A stretch of DNA of 32,895 nucleotides from Anaeromonas gelatinilytica (GCF_016820635.1 NZ_WSFU01000084.1:1-32895), one strand, 5' to 3'. Counted from the stretch's first letter, positions 8,872 to 17,263 are shown. Notes: generated by a model not told the origin, from the sequence alone. Numbers and translations: made by a program.

Positions 8872-9354
8872 ATGAATATTTTTGAATTTATAGGACCGTT
8901 TTTAATATTTCTTATACCAGTAGTAATTAAAAGTTTTGCTGAGAAACAGAAAGCTAATAAGAAACAAAATGAAAGAAATATAAATGGGAATTTAAGTAAG
9001 GAGAGAAATGCCGTTGGGTTAGAAAATATAGAAGCTATTCCTCCTATGAAAGATGATTTTGGGAAAAATATAAAAGAAAAGAAAGAAAGAGTTATTAAAC
9101 ATAAAGTAAATGAGAAAATAAAAAGTGAAATCAAAAAAGCAAAAGAAAACAAAGTAGAACAAAATAAGAAATATGAAGTGAATATAGAAAAGGAACCTAA
9201 AGCAACATTAAAGATTTCAAAGAATGATAAGATAAAGAAAAATGAAATTGGTTCGGATAATATTCAATTAAAATTTGATAAAGAAAGTATAGTGAAAGGT
9301 ATAGTGATGTCTGAGATATTATCATCACCTAAAGCATTAAAAGGAAAAAAATAA
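8872..9354 (+). CDS. Unrecognised lysine-rich protein with one N-terminal membrane segment
   Basis: The function is not recognised. The 160 residues start with a hydrophobic segment (about 3-20, FEFIGPFLIFLIPVVI). A highly charged, low-complexity Lys/Glu/Asn stretch (about 22-130) follows, likely disordered or helical. The protein ends in a compact motif around IVKGIVMSEILSSPKALKG. That end resembles the SEILGPPKA-type tail I associate with unannotated proteins beside flotillin genes, but that is from memory. AGGGTGA lies ten bases after floA, so it is cotranscribed and probably membrane-associated. It is larger than B. subtilis YqfB and not clearly its homologue. Confidence 0.75.
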   Translation: MNIFEFIGPFLIFLIPVVIKSFAEKQKANKKQNERNINGNLSKERNAVGLENIEAIPPMKDDFGKNIKEKKERVIKHKVNEKIKSEIKKAKENKVEQNKKYEVNIEKEPKATLKISKNDKIKKNEIGSDNIQLKFDKESIVKGIVMSEILSSPKALKGKK

Positions 9355-9367
9355 TTGATTATATTTA

Positions 9368-9401
9368 GAAGAGTAGCGTTTAAACGTTACTCTTCTTTTT
9401 T
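9368..9401 (+). terminator. Rho-independent terminator of the floA operon
   Basis: GAAGAGTAGCGT (9368-9379) pairs with ACGTTACTCTTC (9384-9395) over 12 pairs with a TTAA loop, followed by six T. The T run is shared with the start of structured element copy B. Confidence 0.9.
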
Positions 9402-9617
9402 GTTGTCTAAGAAAGTTTATTTAATAAAAGTTTTAGACTATTGATAAATACAAGGGTTAATAGTCACAGAAAAGATTGGAAGACAATAAAAAATAGGGGT
9501 TGTAGGGGATGGAATCCCATGCCGTATTAGAAGGGTGCTCAGGTGCACGTATTACGCACCGTCAAAGGGAAACTAGGTTTCTCTAGTGAAGCGGATACGC
9601 TTTTTATCCGCCTTTTT
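9401..9617 (+). ncRNA. Dispersed structured element, copy B (fullest copy); candidate small RNA
   Basis: This is an intergenic element of about 215 nt. The closing stem is TTGTCT (9403-9408) with AGACAA (9481-9486). Inside it are an invariant block (9411-9435) and a GACTATT/AATAGTC stem (9436-9442 with 9459-9465). Downstream of it come GTTGTAGGGGA, then GGGAT-GGA-ATCCC (9506-9518), a GGTGC/GCACC pairing (9534-9538 with 9556-9560), a GGGAAAC-TAG-GTTTCTC hairpin (9567-9583) and a terminator hairpin GCGGATA/TATCCGC (9591-9611) with T5. Its own terminator argues for a free-standing RNA rather than a plain yqfC leader. I saw no resemblance to tmRNA, SRP RNA, 6S RNA or a riboswitch I know. A mobile-element remnant remains possible. 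Confidence 0.55.
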
Positions 9618-9670
9618 GTAATAGTAGTAATTTTTAAAGCATAAATTTAATTATGGAGGAGGGTAGTAGC

Positions 9671-9946
9671 ATGGCTAAGAAGATAGAGAATGCAAAAAAC
9701 AGTATAGCAGAAGTTTTAGAATTACCAAAAGAAATAATATTAGACTTACCTAAAATTACAATGATAGGTAGTATTCAATTATATATAGAAAATCATAAAG
9801 GAATAGTAGAATATAGTAAAGAGAGAATTAGAATTAATAGTAAAGTAGGAATTATAAGAATAATTGGAAAGAAAATGATAATTAAAAATATAGTATCAGA
9901 GGAAATCGTAATAACAGGTGAAATTATAAATATAGAATTTATATGA
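9671..9946 (+). CDS. yqfC: Sporulation protein YqfC
   Basis: YqfC is a small conserved sporulation protein of the YabP/YqfC family, made in the mother cell in B. subtilis. The 91 residues match the usual length and have the typical features: LELPKEIILDLPKITMIG, then short beta-strand repeats (KVGIIRIIGKKMIIKNIV, EEIVITGEI). I chose ATG 9671 because GGAGGAGGG (9657-9663) is spaced correctly; the earlier in-frame ATG lies inside that site. It is directly followed by yqfD. The upstream gap is filled by the floA terminator and element copy B. Confidence 0.9.
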   Translation: MAKKIENAKNSIAEVLELPKEIILDLPKITMIGSIQLYIENHKGIVEYSKERIRINSKVGIIRIIGKKMIIKNIVSEEIVITGEIINIEFI

Positions 9947-9959
9947 TTGAGGTGAAAGT

Positions 9960-11195
9960 ATGTTAATCATTAGATTATGGAATTATTTTCGTGGATATGT
10001 TATTATTAGGATTGAAGGATTAACTTTGGAAAGATTTATCAATTTAGCTGCTATAAATAATGTTTATCTCTGGGATATTGAAAGATATGATTATACAACT
10101 TTAGAAGCAAAAGTTAGCTTAAAAGGAGTTAAGGAATTAAGAGAAATTATATTAAAAGCAGGATGCAGATTGAATATAATATCTAAAGAAGGATTACCCT
10201 TTTTACTTAGTAGATTAAGAAAAAGAAAGATGTTAGCTATTGGCTTTGTATTAGTTATAGGAGTAATCTTTTTTTTAACCTCTTTTATTTGGAATATAGA
10301 AATAAACAGCACTGGCGATTTAAATGAAGAAGAATTAATTGAATATTTAAATAAAGAAGGTATAAAAATCGGTATAAAAAAATCTATAATAGAAGAAGAA
10401 GAACTGAAAATTAATATTTTAGAAAAGTTTGAGGATATTGCATATGTAAATATCAATATCAAAGGGACTAATTTAGTAATAGAACTTAAGGAAAGAAGTT
10501 ATATAACCGAAGATGAAACAATAGATAAGAATAAGCCATGTAATATTGTGGCAAGTAAGAAAGGTATTATAGAAAAGACTATAGCTAAAAATGGTAATGT
10601 AGTAGTAGAAAAGGGAGAAATTGTTGAAAAAGGTCAATTACTTATAACAGGAATAGTACAAAATGATTTAGAAGAAAATATATTATTAGTTCATGCAAAT
10701 GGGGAAATTTTAGCTAGAACTTATTATACAAATACAATAAAAGAACCTATAGTTAAAGAGATACAGGAGGAAACAGGTGAAAAATACTTTTCAAGAGAAA
10801 TAAAGATAGGAAATAAAAGCATACATTTAAAAAATGGAGATATACCTTTTGAAAATTATATAGAGTATATTGATGATAAAGAAAAGGGATTTTATTCAAT
10901 TATACCATTTGATGTAATTACTCATGAATATAGAGAGGTAAAAAATAAAACTATCAAACAAAATGTAGATTCATTAAAAGAATCCCTTAACGTTATTATA
11001 ACTCAAAAAACAATGAAAGAAATTCCAGAAAATAGTCAGGTTGTATCAAAAGATATAGAATTTGAAACAGAGGATAATTTTTTAATAGCAAAGATTCAAT
11101 TAGAATTAATTGAAGATATAGGAAAAATAGAATATATTAAAGAAGAATTATATGATAAACCAGAAGAAGATATAGAAGAAAATGAGGAGGAGTAA
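9960..11195 (+). CDS. yqfD: Sporulation protein YqfD
   Basis: YqfD is a conserved sporulation protein (stage IV, SpoIV-associated in annotation) found only in endospore formers. The 411 residues contain an N-terminal cytoplasmic region (about 1-85, with NNVYLWDIERYD), one membrane segment (about 91-109, FVLVIGVIFFLTSFIW), and a large extracytoplasmic region with a POTRA-like part (about 110-180) and a barrel-sandwich-like part (GNVVVEKGEIVEKGQLLITG). The C-terminus is very acidic. ATG follows GAGGTGA. It lies between yqfC and phoH as in Bacillus and Clostridia. Confidence 0.9.
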   Translation: MLIIRLWNYFRGYVIIRIEGLTLERFINLAAINNVYLWDIERYDYTTLEAKVSLKGVKELREIILKAGCRLNIISKEGLPFLLSRLRKRKMLAIGFVLVIGVIFFLTSFIWNIEINSTGDLNEEELIEYLNKEGIKIGIKKSIIEEEELKINILEKFEDIAYVNINIKGTNLVIELKERSYITEDETIDKNKPCNIVASKKGIIEKTIAKNGNVVVEKGEIVEKGQLLITGIVQNDLEENILLVHANGEILARTYYTNTIKEPIVKEIQEETGEKYFSREIKIGNKSIHLKNGDIPFENYIEYIDDKEKGFYSIIPFDVITHEYREVKNKTIKQNVDSLKESLNVIITQKTMKEIPENSQVVSKDIEFETEDNFLIAKIQLELIEDIGKIEYIKEELYDKPEEDIEENEEE

Positions 11196-11197
11196 TA

Positions 11198-12172
11198 TTG
11201 TCAAAAGATTCTACAGAAAAAAGGATAAGAATAAATAACGAGGAGCTTACAATGGAGCTTTTTGGTAATTTTGATAAGAATATTAAACTTATTGAAAATG
11301 AGTTCAATGTAGATATAGTATCTAGAGAAGGTGAAATTAGAGTTCTTGGTGAAAAGGATAATGTTGATTTGTCTGAGGCTTTAATTCAAAAGCTTATAGA
11401 AATTGTTAAGAAAGAAGGACATTTAACTTCGCAACAGATTAGATATGCTATAAATTTGATATATAAAGGAAAAGAAGATAAAATTAATGATTTATTAGAT
11501 GAGACTGTTTGTATAACATTTTCGGGTAAAACCATTAAACCTAAAACATTAGGACAAAAAAAGTATATTAATTCTATAAAAAATAATGATATAGTGTTTG
11601 GTATAGGGCCTGCTGGTACTGGAAAAACTTATCTCGCAGTAGCAAAAGCGGTTCAAGCTTTCAAAAATAAAGAAGTTGATAGAATTATACTAACAAGACC
11701 TGCAGTAGAAGCAGGAGAAAAATTAGGTTTTTTACCAGGAGATTTGCAAGATAAAGTTGATCCATATTTAAGACCTGTTTATGATGCTTTATTTGATGTA
11801 TTTGGTGGAGAAGCCTTCTTAAAAAATAGAGAAAGAGGATTAATTGAGATAGCACCATTAGCATATATGAGAGGTAGGACATTAGATTCTGCTTTTGTTA
11901 TATTGGATGAAGCTCAAAATACTACTTCTGAACAAATGAAAATGTTTTTAACTCGTTTAGGTTTAGGATCTAAAGCTATCATAACTGGTGATATAACTCA
12001 AATAGATTTACCAAACGGGAAAATTTCAGGATTAAAACAAGTTACACATATTCTTAAAAATGTAAAAGGTATAGATTTTGTGTATTTAAACAAGAATGAT
12101 GTAGTAAGACACAGATTAGTTCAAAGTATAATAGAAGCTTATGAAAAAAATCAAAATAAAACTAAAGGATAA
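11198..12172 (+). CDS. phoH: PhoH-family ATPase
   Basis: This is a cytoplasmic PhoH-like P-loop ATPase/putative helicase, thought to act in RNA or ribosome metabolism with YbeY. The 324 residues have an N-terminal small domain (about 1-105), then Walker A GPAGTGKTYLA (about 137-147), TRPAVEAGEKLGFLPGDL, Walker B VILDEAQN and the downstream GDITQIDLP. The start is TTG after GAGGAGTAATA, the ribosome site lying within the end of yqfD. The yqfD-phoH-ybeY-dgkA order is standard in Firmicutes. Confidence 0.93.
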   Translation: MSKDSTEKRIRINNEELTMELFGNFDKNIKLIENEFNVDIVSREGEIRVLGEKDNVDLSEALIQKLIEIVKKEGHLTSQQIRYAINLIYKGKEDKINDLLDETVCITFSGKTIKPKTLGQKKYINSIKNNDIVFGIGPAGTGKTYLAVAKAVQAFKNKEVDRIILTRPAVEAGEKLGFLPGDLQDKVDPYLRPVYDALFDVFGGEAFLKNRERGLIEIAPLAYMRGRTLDSAFVILDEAQNTTSEQMKMFLTRLGLGSKAIITGDITQIDLPNGKISGLKQVTHILKNVKGIDFVYLNKNDVVRHRLVQSIIEAYEKNQNKTKG

Positions 12173-12205
12173 TAAATAGGAAATAGAAGAGAGGAAGAAC
12201 AGCTC

Positions 12206-12661
12206 ATGGAAGTTTATATAGATAATAGGCAAACAGAAGTATTATTGGATGAAGATATAGAATATATGATAAGTAAAGTTATTGAAGAATGTTTAAAATA
12301 TGAGAATCATAGAATGGATTATGAGATAAGTGTATCATTTGTTAACAGTGAAGAGATTAAGGATTTAAATTTAAATTTTAGAGGTAAAAATAGAGAGACT
12401 GATGTGTTATCATTTCCTATGGAGGATAATAAAGATATTGAAGGTCAAATACCTATATTGGGTGATATAGTTATATCAACTCAGAAAGCAAAGGAACAAG
12501 CAGAAGAATATAATCACAGCTTAAAAAGAGAAATAGCGTATTTAACAGCTCATAGTATGTTTCATCTAATGGGATATGATCATATGACTGAAAAAGACAA
12601 GGAAATTATGAGGAGTAAGGAAAAACAAATAATGAAAAAATTAAAGATTTTTAAAAATTAA
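12206..12661 (+). CDS. ybeY: Endoribonuclease YbeY
   Basis: YbeY is a zinc endoribonuclease for 16S rRNA 3' maturation and ribosome quality control. The 151 residues are typical. The metal-binding motif HSMFHLMGYDH (about 123-133) supplies the three histidines; the usual Gly after the first His is Ser here. The family motif RGKNRETDVLSFPM is also present. The start is ATG 12206, with GAGAGGAAGA as a distant ribosome site. Confidence 0.95.
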   Translation: MEVYIDNRQTEVLLDEDIEYMISKVIEECLKYENHRMDYEISVSFVNSEEIKDLNLNFRGKNRETDVLSFPMEDNKDIEGQIPILGDIVISTQKAKEQAEEYNHSLKREIAYLTAHSMFHLMGYDHMTEKDKEIMRSKEKQIMKKLKIFKN

Positions 12662-12681
12662 TATGAAAGCAGGTAATTATA

Positions 12682-13371
12682 GTGAAAAGATTAATAGATA
12701 GTTTCAATTATGCAATTGAAGGAATTATCTATACATTAAAAACTCAGAGGAACATGAAAATTCATTTTTTCATGATGATTATAATATTATTATTAAGTTT
12801 GTTTTTTGATTTTTCTAAGATTGAATTATTGTTACTATTATTTGCTATTGCATTGGTAATAATAACAGAAATGATTAATACAGCAATAGAAAAGGCAGTA
12901 GATATGATTACTAAAGAATTTCATCCCTTAGCTAAGATTGCTAAAGATGTAGCTGCTGCTTCTGTATTAGTTGCAGCTATAAATTCTATAATGGTAGGAT
13001 ATTTACTTTTTTTTTATCATGTAAATCCATTTACAAGATCAATATTATTTAAAATAAGGAGTTCTCCAGTACATCTGACTTTTATATGTATATTACTTAT
13101 TATAATAATTACTATTATAATAAAAACTATTACTCAAACAGGAACACCATTTGAAGGGGGAATAATTAGTGGACATACTGCTTTAGCATTTACTGTCTCA
13201 ACTGTTATTACATTTTTAAGCGAAAATATATTAATAGCGACATTAAGCTTTTTATTATCGATTTTAGTGGGGCAAAGTAGAGTAGAAGGAAAAATTCATT
13301 CTATATTTCAGGTCATTAATGGAGCTATATTGGGTATATTATTAACAGTACTAATTTTTCAATTATTATAG
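12682..13371 (+). CDS. dgkA: DgkA-type lipid kinase fused to a PAP2-like domain
   Basis: Residues about 1-112 form a small three-helix membrane kinase of the DgkA family (undecaprenol or diacylglycerol kinase), with IITEMINTAIEKAVD and AKIAKDVAAASVLVAA. Residues about 115-229 form a PAP2-like membrane domain: SGHTALAF matches the phosphatase motif 2, and SRVEGKIHSIFQV matches motif 3 except that the final Asp is Gln. The KX6RP motif 1 is not evident. The kinase half looks intact, while phosphatase activity is doubtful. Such fusions occur in Clostridia at this locus, where the likely role is recycling undecaprenol for wall synthesis. The start is GTG. Confidence 0.85.
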   Translation: MKRLIDSFNYAIEGIIYTLKTQRNMKIHFFMMIIILLLSLFFDFSKIELLLLLFAIALVIITEMINTAIEKAVDMITKEFHPLAKIAKDVAAASVLVAAINSIMVGYLLFFYHVNPFTRSILFKIRSSPVHLTFICILLIIIITIIIKTITQTGTPFEGGIISGHTALAFTVSTVITFLSENILIATLSFLLSILVGQSRVEGKIHSIFQVINGAILGILLTVLIFQLL

Positions 13372-13391
13372 ATTTCTGTTGGAGGGATATC

Positions 13392-14654
13392 ATGGCGGGC
13401 AACTTCATACTCATAAGAATAATATTTTTGATAATACTTTTAATATTGTCTGCTTTTTTTTCTAGTTCAGAAACAGCTTTAGTAGGATTGAAAATTGCTG
13501 AAATAAGACAACTTAGAGAAAAAGATGAGAAAAAAGCTAAATTATTAGAAAGAATTAAAAAGAGAATTAATATAATACTATCTACAATATTAGTAGGAAA
13601 TAATTTAGTCAATATTTTGGCTACTACTATATTAACTCAATTAACAATGGAATTTTTTAAAGGTAGTACTTCAACTTTCATATCTACAATTGTTATGACT
13701 GTATTAATATTAATATTTGGAGAGATAACACCAAAAACTTTTGCCACTCAAAATCCGGGAAAAGTTTCTATTATTGTAGCAAGACCAATAGAAATATTAT
13801 CAAAAATATTCAATCCTATTTTAATAATACTTAACTTTATTACTAGTTTCATGATAAAAATATTAGGAGGAAAAGTAGATTCTTCTGGTACCTTTGTAAC
13901 TGAGGAAGAGATAAGGACATTAGTGGATGTAGGTGAAGAAGAGGGAGTTGTAAAGCTTCACGAAAAAGAAATGATTGAGAATATATTTGATATAGACCAT
14001 ATTGATGTGGGAGATGTGATGATTCCAAGAATAGACATTATCGCTGTGTCTCAAGATGATTCTATGGAAACTGCATTAAATAAAATAACTAAATATGGAC
14101 ATTCAAGAATTCCTGTATATAAAAATACTATTGATAATATTATTGGGGTATTATATGCAAAGGATATATTACCTTTTGTAGTTAATAAGCAACAGGAGAT
14201 AAATGAAACAAAGATTGTAGATATAATAAGAGAACCTTATTATGTTCCTGAAACTAAAAAGGCTAATAAACTTTTAACAGAACTTCAACAAAATAAGGTA
14301 CACATGGCAATAGTTTTAGATGAATATGGAGGAACAGAAGGATTAGTTACGATTGAAGATGTCTTAGAAGAAATAGTAGGTGATATATATGATGAATATG
14401 ATAATGATGAGAATATGATTGAAAAGGTTAATGAATCTATATATAAGATAAGAGCCGATATATCTCTTGAAGATATTAATGAATTTTTCAATACTAATTT
14501 TCCAGAAGAAGATTTCGATTCTTTAGGAGGATATATATTTAGTAGTTTAGGTAGAGTACCTAAGCAGGAAGATACTTTAGAAGAGCAAGGAATAAAGATG
14601 ATAGTAAGAAAAGTTGTTAATAGAAGAATTAAAGTTGTGGAGATAAAAAAATAG
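13392..14654 (+). CDS. CNNM/CorC (HlyC)-family transporter
   Basis: The 420-residue membrane protein has an N-terminal CNNM/DUF21 domain with about four membrane segments (1-150; FFSSSETALVG, LVGNNLVNI, FGEITPKTFA), a tandem CBS pair (about 205-330; VMIPRIDII, HSRIPVYKNTIDNIIGVLYA, LDEYGGTEGLVTIEDVLEEI) and a C-terminal CorC/HlyC domain (about 340-418). Relatives export or regulate Mg2+ and, in some cases, Co2+. The older label hemolysin is not supported by function. ATG follows GGAGGG. Confidence 0.9.
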   Translation: MAGNFILIRIIFLIILLILSAFFSSSETALVGLKIAEIRQLREKDEKKAKLLERIKKRINIILSTILVGNNLVNILATTILTQLTMEFFKGSTSTFISTIVMTVLILIFGEITPKTFATQNPGKVSIIVARPIEILSKIFNPILIILNFITSFMIKILGGKVDSSGTFVTEEEIRTLVDVGEEEGVVKLHEKEMIENIFDIDHIDVGDVMIPRIDIIAVSQDDSMETALNKITKYGHSRIPVYKNTIDNIIGVLYAKDILPFVVNKQQEINETKIVDIIREPYYVPETKKANKLLTELQQNKVHMAIVLDEYGGTEGLVTIEDVLEEIVGDIYDEYDNDENMIEKVNESIYKIRADISLEDINEFFNTNFPEEDFDSLGGYIFSSLGRVPKQEDTLEEQGIKMIVRKVVNRRIKVVEIKK

Positions 14655-14676
14655 ATTTAAATTAGGAGTGAATTTG

Positions 14677-15714
14677 GTGAAAAAAATATTTCTTATATTA
14701 GTAATCATATTTTTAATATTTACTATATCTTGTAGTGAAGATCAAAATAACTATGAGTTAGATGATACAGACAATCAATCAGAGGAAGAAAATGAATCGA
14801 TTAATGACAAATCGGAGAAAGTAGTATCTCCATTAAGTGGTATATATACAGAAAAAAATAAAGTTGACAGAAGGCCAGTAGCAGTGATGTTTGATAATCA
14901 CAGAAATGCCAGATGGCAATCTGGATTAAGTGAAGCTGAAGTATTATATGAATTTTTAGTTGAAGGTAAAATAACTAGATATATGGCTATATATTTGGTA
15001 AATGATCCAGAAGTAATTGGACCTGTTAGAAGCTCAAGACCATATTTTTTATCAGCTGCATTAGAATATGATTCATTATATGTACATTGTGGAGGAAGTC
15101 CAGAAGCAGTAGAAGATATAGAAAAATTAAATATAGATAATGTGAGTTGTATGTCTGAATCCAATGATGTGTTTTATAGAAATAATGAAGTAGGGAAATC
15201 TTCTCCTCATAATTTATATACCAATATGGAATCTATAAGAAAATATCAAGATGAAATAGGATATAATTTAGATGGGGACTATGAAGCTTTTTCATTTAAT
15301 AAAGAAATTAAAAGTATCAAAGGGGATAATGCAAAAGAGGTAATTATAGATTATGGTTTGAATAATATCACTAGTTATAAGTATGATGATGAATCAAATT
15401 TATATCTAAGATATAAGGATGGTAAACCACATATAGATGAAAATAATAATACTAATTTAACAGCTACAAATATAATTATTCAAGAAGCTAATACACAGGT
15501 AATAGATGAACAAAAAAGATTACAAATTGATATAATAGGAAAAGGGGAAGGATATTATATAACAAATGGAGAATATATAAAGATTACTTGGGAGAAAGAT
15601 TCTAGGGAATCTAAAACTAGATACTATGATGAATTAGGAAAAGAGATAATTCTTAATCCAGGAAATACATGGATACAAGTAACTCCAATAAATCCTGAAA
15701 TAAAAATTTCTTGA
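14677..15714 (+). CDS. DUF3048 lipoprotein, YerB type
   Basis: This is a secreted lipoprotein of unknown function in the DUF3048 family (YerB in B. subtilis). I chose GTG 14677 (346 codons) because AGGAGTG at 14664-14670 is six bases upstream. A signal peptide (about 1-19) ends in the lipobox TISC. An acidic Asn/Glu linker (about 20-50) precedes the conserved domain with RRPVAVMFDNHRNARWQSGL and GPVRSSRPYFLSAALEYD. The domain ends with TWIQVTPIN. It sits between a transporter and cdd with no visible promoter of its own. Confidence 0.85.
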   Translation: MKKIFLILVIIFLIFTISCSEDQNNYELDDTDNQSEEENESINDKSEKVVSPLSGIYTEKNKVDRRPVAVMFDNHRNARWQSGLSEAEVLYEFLVEGKITRYMAIYLVNDPEVIGPVRSSRPYFLSAALEYDSLYVHCGGSPEAVEDIEKLNIDNVSCMSESNDVFYRNNEVGKSSPHNLYTNMESIRKYQDEIGYNLDGDYEAFSFNKEIKSIKGDNAKEVIIDYGLNNITSYKYDDESNLYLRYKDGKPHIDENNNTNLTATNIIIQEANTQVIDEQKRLQIDIIGKGEGYYITNGEYIKITWEKDSRESKTRYYDELGKEIILNPGNTWIQVTPINPEIKIS

Positions 15715-15729
15715 ATAGAAGGTGTTATA

Positions 15730-16152
15730 ATGAAAATAGATAAATTGATTAAAGAAGCATTAGAAGCAAAGAATATGGCATATGTACCTTATTCTGGTTT
15801 TAGAGTAGGTGCTGCAGTATTAACCGAAGAAAATAAAATATATACTGGATGTAATATAGAATCAGCAAGTTATAGTCCAACCAATTGTGCAGAAAGAACA
15901 GCAATATTTAAAGCAGTTTCAGAAGGTTATACTAAATTTAAAGCAATAGCAATCACAGGTGACAGAGAATATACATTTCCATGTGGAGTATGTAGACAAG
16001 TGATGAGAGAATTTTCAAAGGATTTAAAAATATATATAGTGAAAAATGAGAATGAATATAAGGAATATACATTAAAAGAACTACTACCTCATAGTTTTGG
16101 ACCTGAAGATTTAGAAAGAAAAACAGCTGAGGAGAAATGCGATGAAGTTTAA
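15730..16152 (+). CDS. cdd: Cytidine deaminase
   Basis: Cdd is a homotetrameric zinc enzyme that deaminates cytidine and deoxycytidine to uridine forms for pyrimidine salvage. The 140 residues carry YVPYSGFRVGAAV, the catalytic NCAERTA (Cys ligand and proton-shuttling Glu) and PCGVCRQ with two more zinc cysteines. ATG follows GAAGGTG. It overlaps era by 11 bases. The cdd-era order is common in Firmicutes. Confidence 0.95.
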   Translation: MKIDKLIKEALEAKNMAYVPYSGFRVGAAVLTEENKIYTGCNIESASYSPTNCAERTAIFKAVSEGYTKFKAIAITGDREYTFPCGVCRQVMREFSKDLKIYIVKNENEYKEYTLKELLPHSFGPEDLERKTAEEKCDEV

Positions 16153-17032
16153 ATCAGGATTTATAACAATAATTGGCAGACCTAATGTGGGTAAGTCTAC
16201 ATTATTGAATCATATTATAGGTGAAAAAATATCAATAATATCAGACAAACCTCAAACTACAAGAAATAAAATCCAAACCATTTATACAACAGAAAATAGT
16301 CAAATGGTATTTGTAGATACACCAGGAATACATAAGCCTAAAAATAAGTTAGGGGAATTTATGAATAAGGAAGTTTCTCTTGCCTTAGAGGATATGGATG
16401 TATTAGTATGGCTTGTAGATGAAAGTCTAGAAATAGGGCCTGGAGATAGTAGAATTTTAAAATCTCTTGATAATATAAAGACTCCTAAAATCTTAGTCAT
16501 TAATAAAATAGATAAATTGACAAAAGATCAAGTAAATAAAATAATTAATAAATATGAAGAAAAACATGATTTTGCTAATATAGTACCTATTTCAGCAAAG
16601 AATGGTAAAAATGTAGATGAATTATTAAAAAAAATAGAATATATATTACCGGAAGGACCAAAATATTTTCCTGAAGATATGATAACAGATCAGCCAGAAA
16701 GACTTATAGTGTCTGAAATAATTAGAGAAAAGACTCTTTATTATCTAGATCAAGAAGTACCTCATGGTATAGCTGTTGAAACTACAATGATGAAAGATAG
16801 ACCAGAGAAAGAATTAATAGATATTCATGCTACAATTTATTGCGAGAAAAGTTCTCATAAGGGTATAATAATTGGTAAAGGTGGAAGAAAACTTAAAGGC
16901 ATAGGTAAAAGTGCACGAAAAGATATAGAAAGATTTTTAGGGATTAAAGTTAACTTACAACTGTGGGTAAAAGTAAATAAAAATTGGAGAGAAAAAGAAA
17001 ATCTAGTAAAGCGTATGGGATATAAAAAATAA
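16142..17032 (+). CDS. era: GTPase Era
   Basis: Era is a GTPase that binds the 3' end of 16S rRNA for 30S assembly. The 296 residues are typical. G motifs: GRPNVGKS (G1), the PQTTRNK switch region, DTPG (G3), NKID (G4) and SAKNG (G5). The C-terminal KH domain has HKGIIIGKGGRKLKGIG. Translation is coupled to cdd by an 11-base overlap; the ribosome site GAGGAG lies in cdd. Confidence 0.97.
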   Translation: MKFKSGFITIIGRPNVGKSTLLNHIIGEKISIISDKPQTTRNKIQTIYTTENSQMVFVDTPGIHKPKNKLGEFMNKEVSLALEDMDVLVWLVDESLEIGPGDSRILKSLDNIKTPKILVINKIDKLTKDQVNKIINKYEEKHDFANIVPISAKNGKNVDELLKKIEYILPEGPKYFPEDMITDQPERLIVSEIIREKTLYYLDQEVPHGIAVETTMMKDRPEKELIDIHATIYCEKSSHKGIIIGKGGRKLKGIGKSARKDIERFLGIKVNLQLWVKVNKNWREKENLVKRMGYKK

Positions 17033-17119
17033 ATTTATCATTTATTTACACTATTTGTATTGTATAATTCACTTTTTTCATCGCAAACTAATGTTATATT
17101 AGTTGTATGGGAGGATATT

Positions 17120-17263
17120 ATGTTAGAAAACGACATATGGAAAATATTTGAAACAACAGGAAAAATTGATGCATATTTATATTATAAAGAACTAGTGAAT
17201 AATCAAGAAAATCAAAGTAATCAAAATACAAGAGAGGTAAATGATAAAAGTTCTAATATGTAA
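17120..17263 (+). CDS. yqzL: YqzL-like small protein
   Basis: This 47-residue protein has the YqzL signature near its start (WKIFETTGKIDAYLYYKEL), then an Asn/Gln-rich tail. In B. subtilis yqzL lies at the same place between era and recO. No function is established. ATG 17120 is chosen because GGGAGG (17109-17114) precedes it; extending upstream adds residues unlike the family. Its 3' end runs to within 20 bases of the recO start. Confidence 0.8.
   Translation: MLENDIWKIFETTGKIDAYLYYKELVNNQENQSNQNTREVNDKSSNM

Noticed and set aside
9401-9617. Structured element as tmRNA, SRP RNA, 6S RNA, c-di-GMP riboswitch or CRISPR
   Set aside because: None of the diagnostic motifs of these RNAs is seen, and there is no array of spaced repeats. 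raiA-type and IS200/IS605-associated RNAs could not be excluded by eye.
9618-9647. Sigma-E-like promoter (CATAAATT -10) before yqfC
   Set aside because: The -35 match is poor and the predicted start falls at the edge of the ribosome site. yqfC is expected to be sigma-E controlled, but these bases do not prove it.
17045-17068. Promoter TTTACA/TATAAT upstream of yqzL
   Set aside because: The spacing is only 12 bp, which does not suit a sigma-A promoter.
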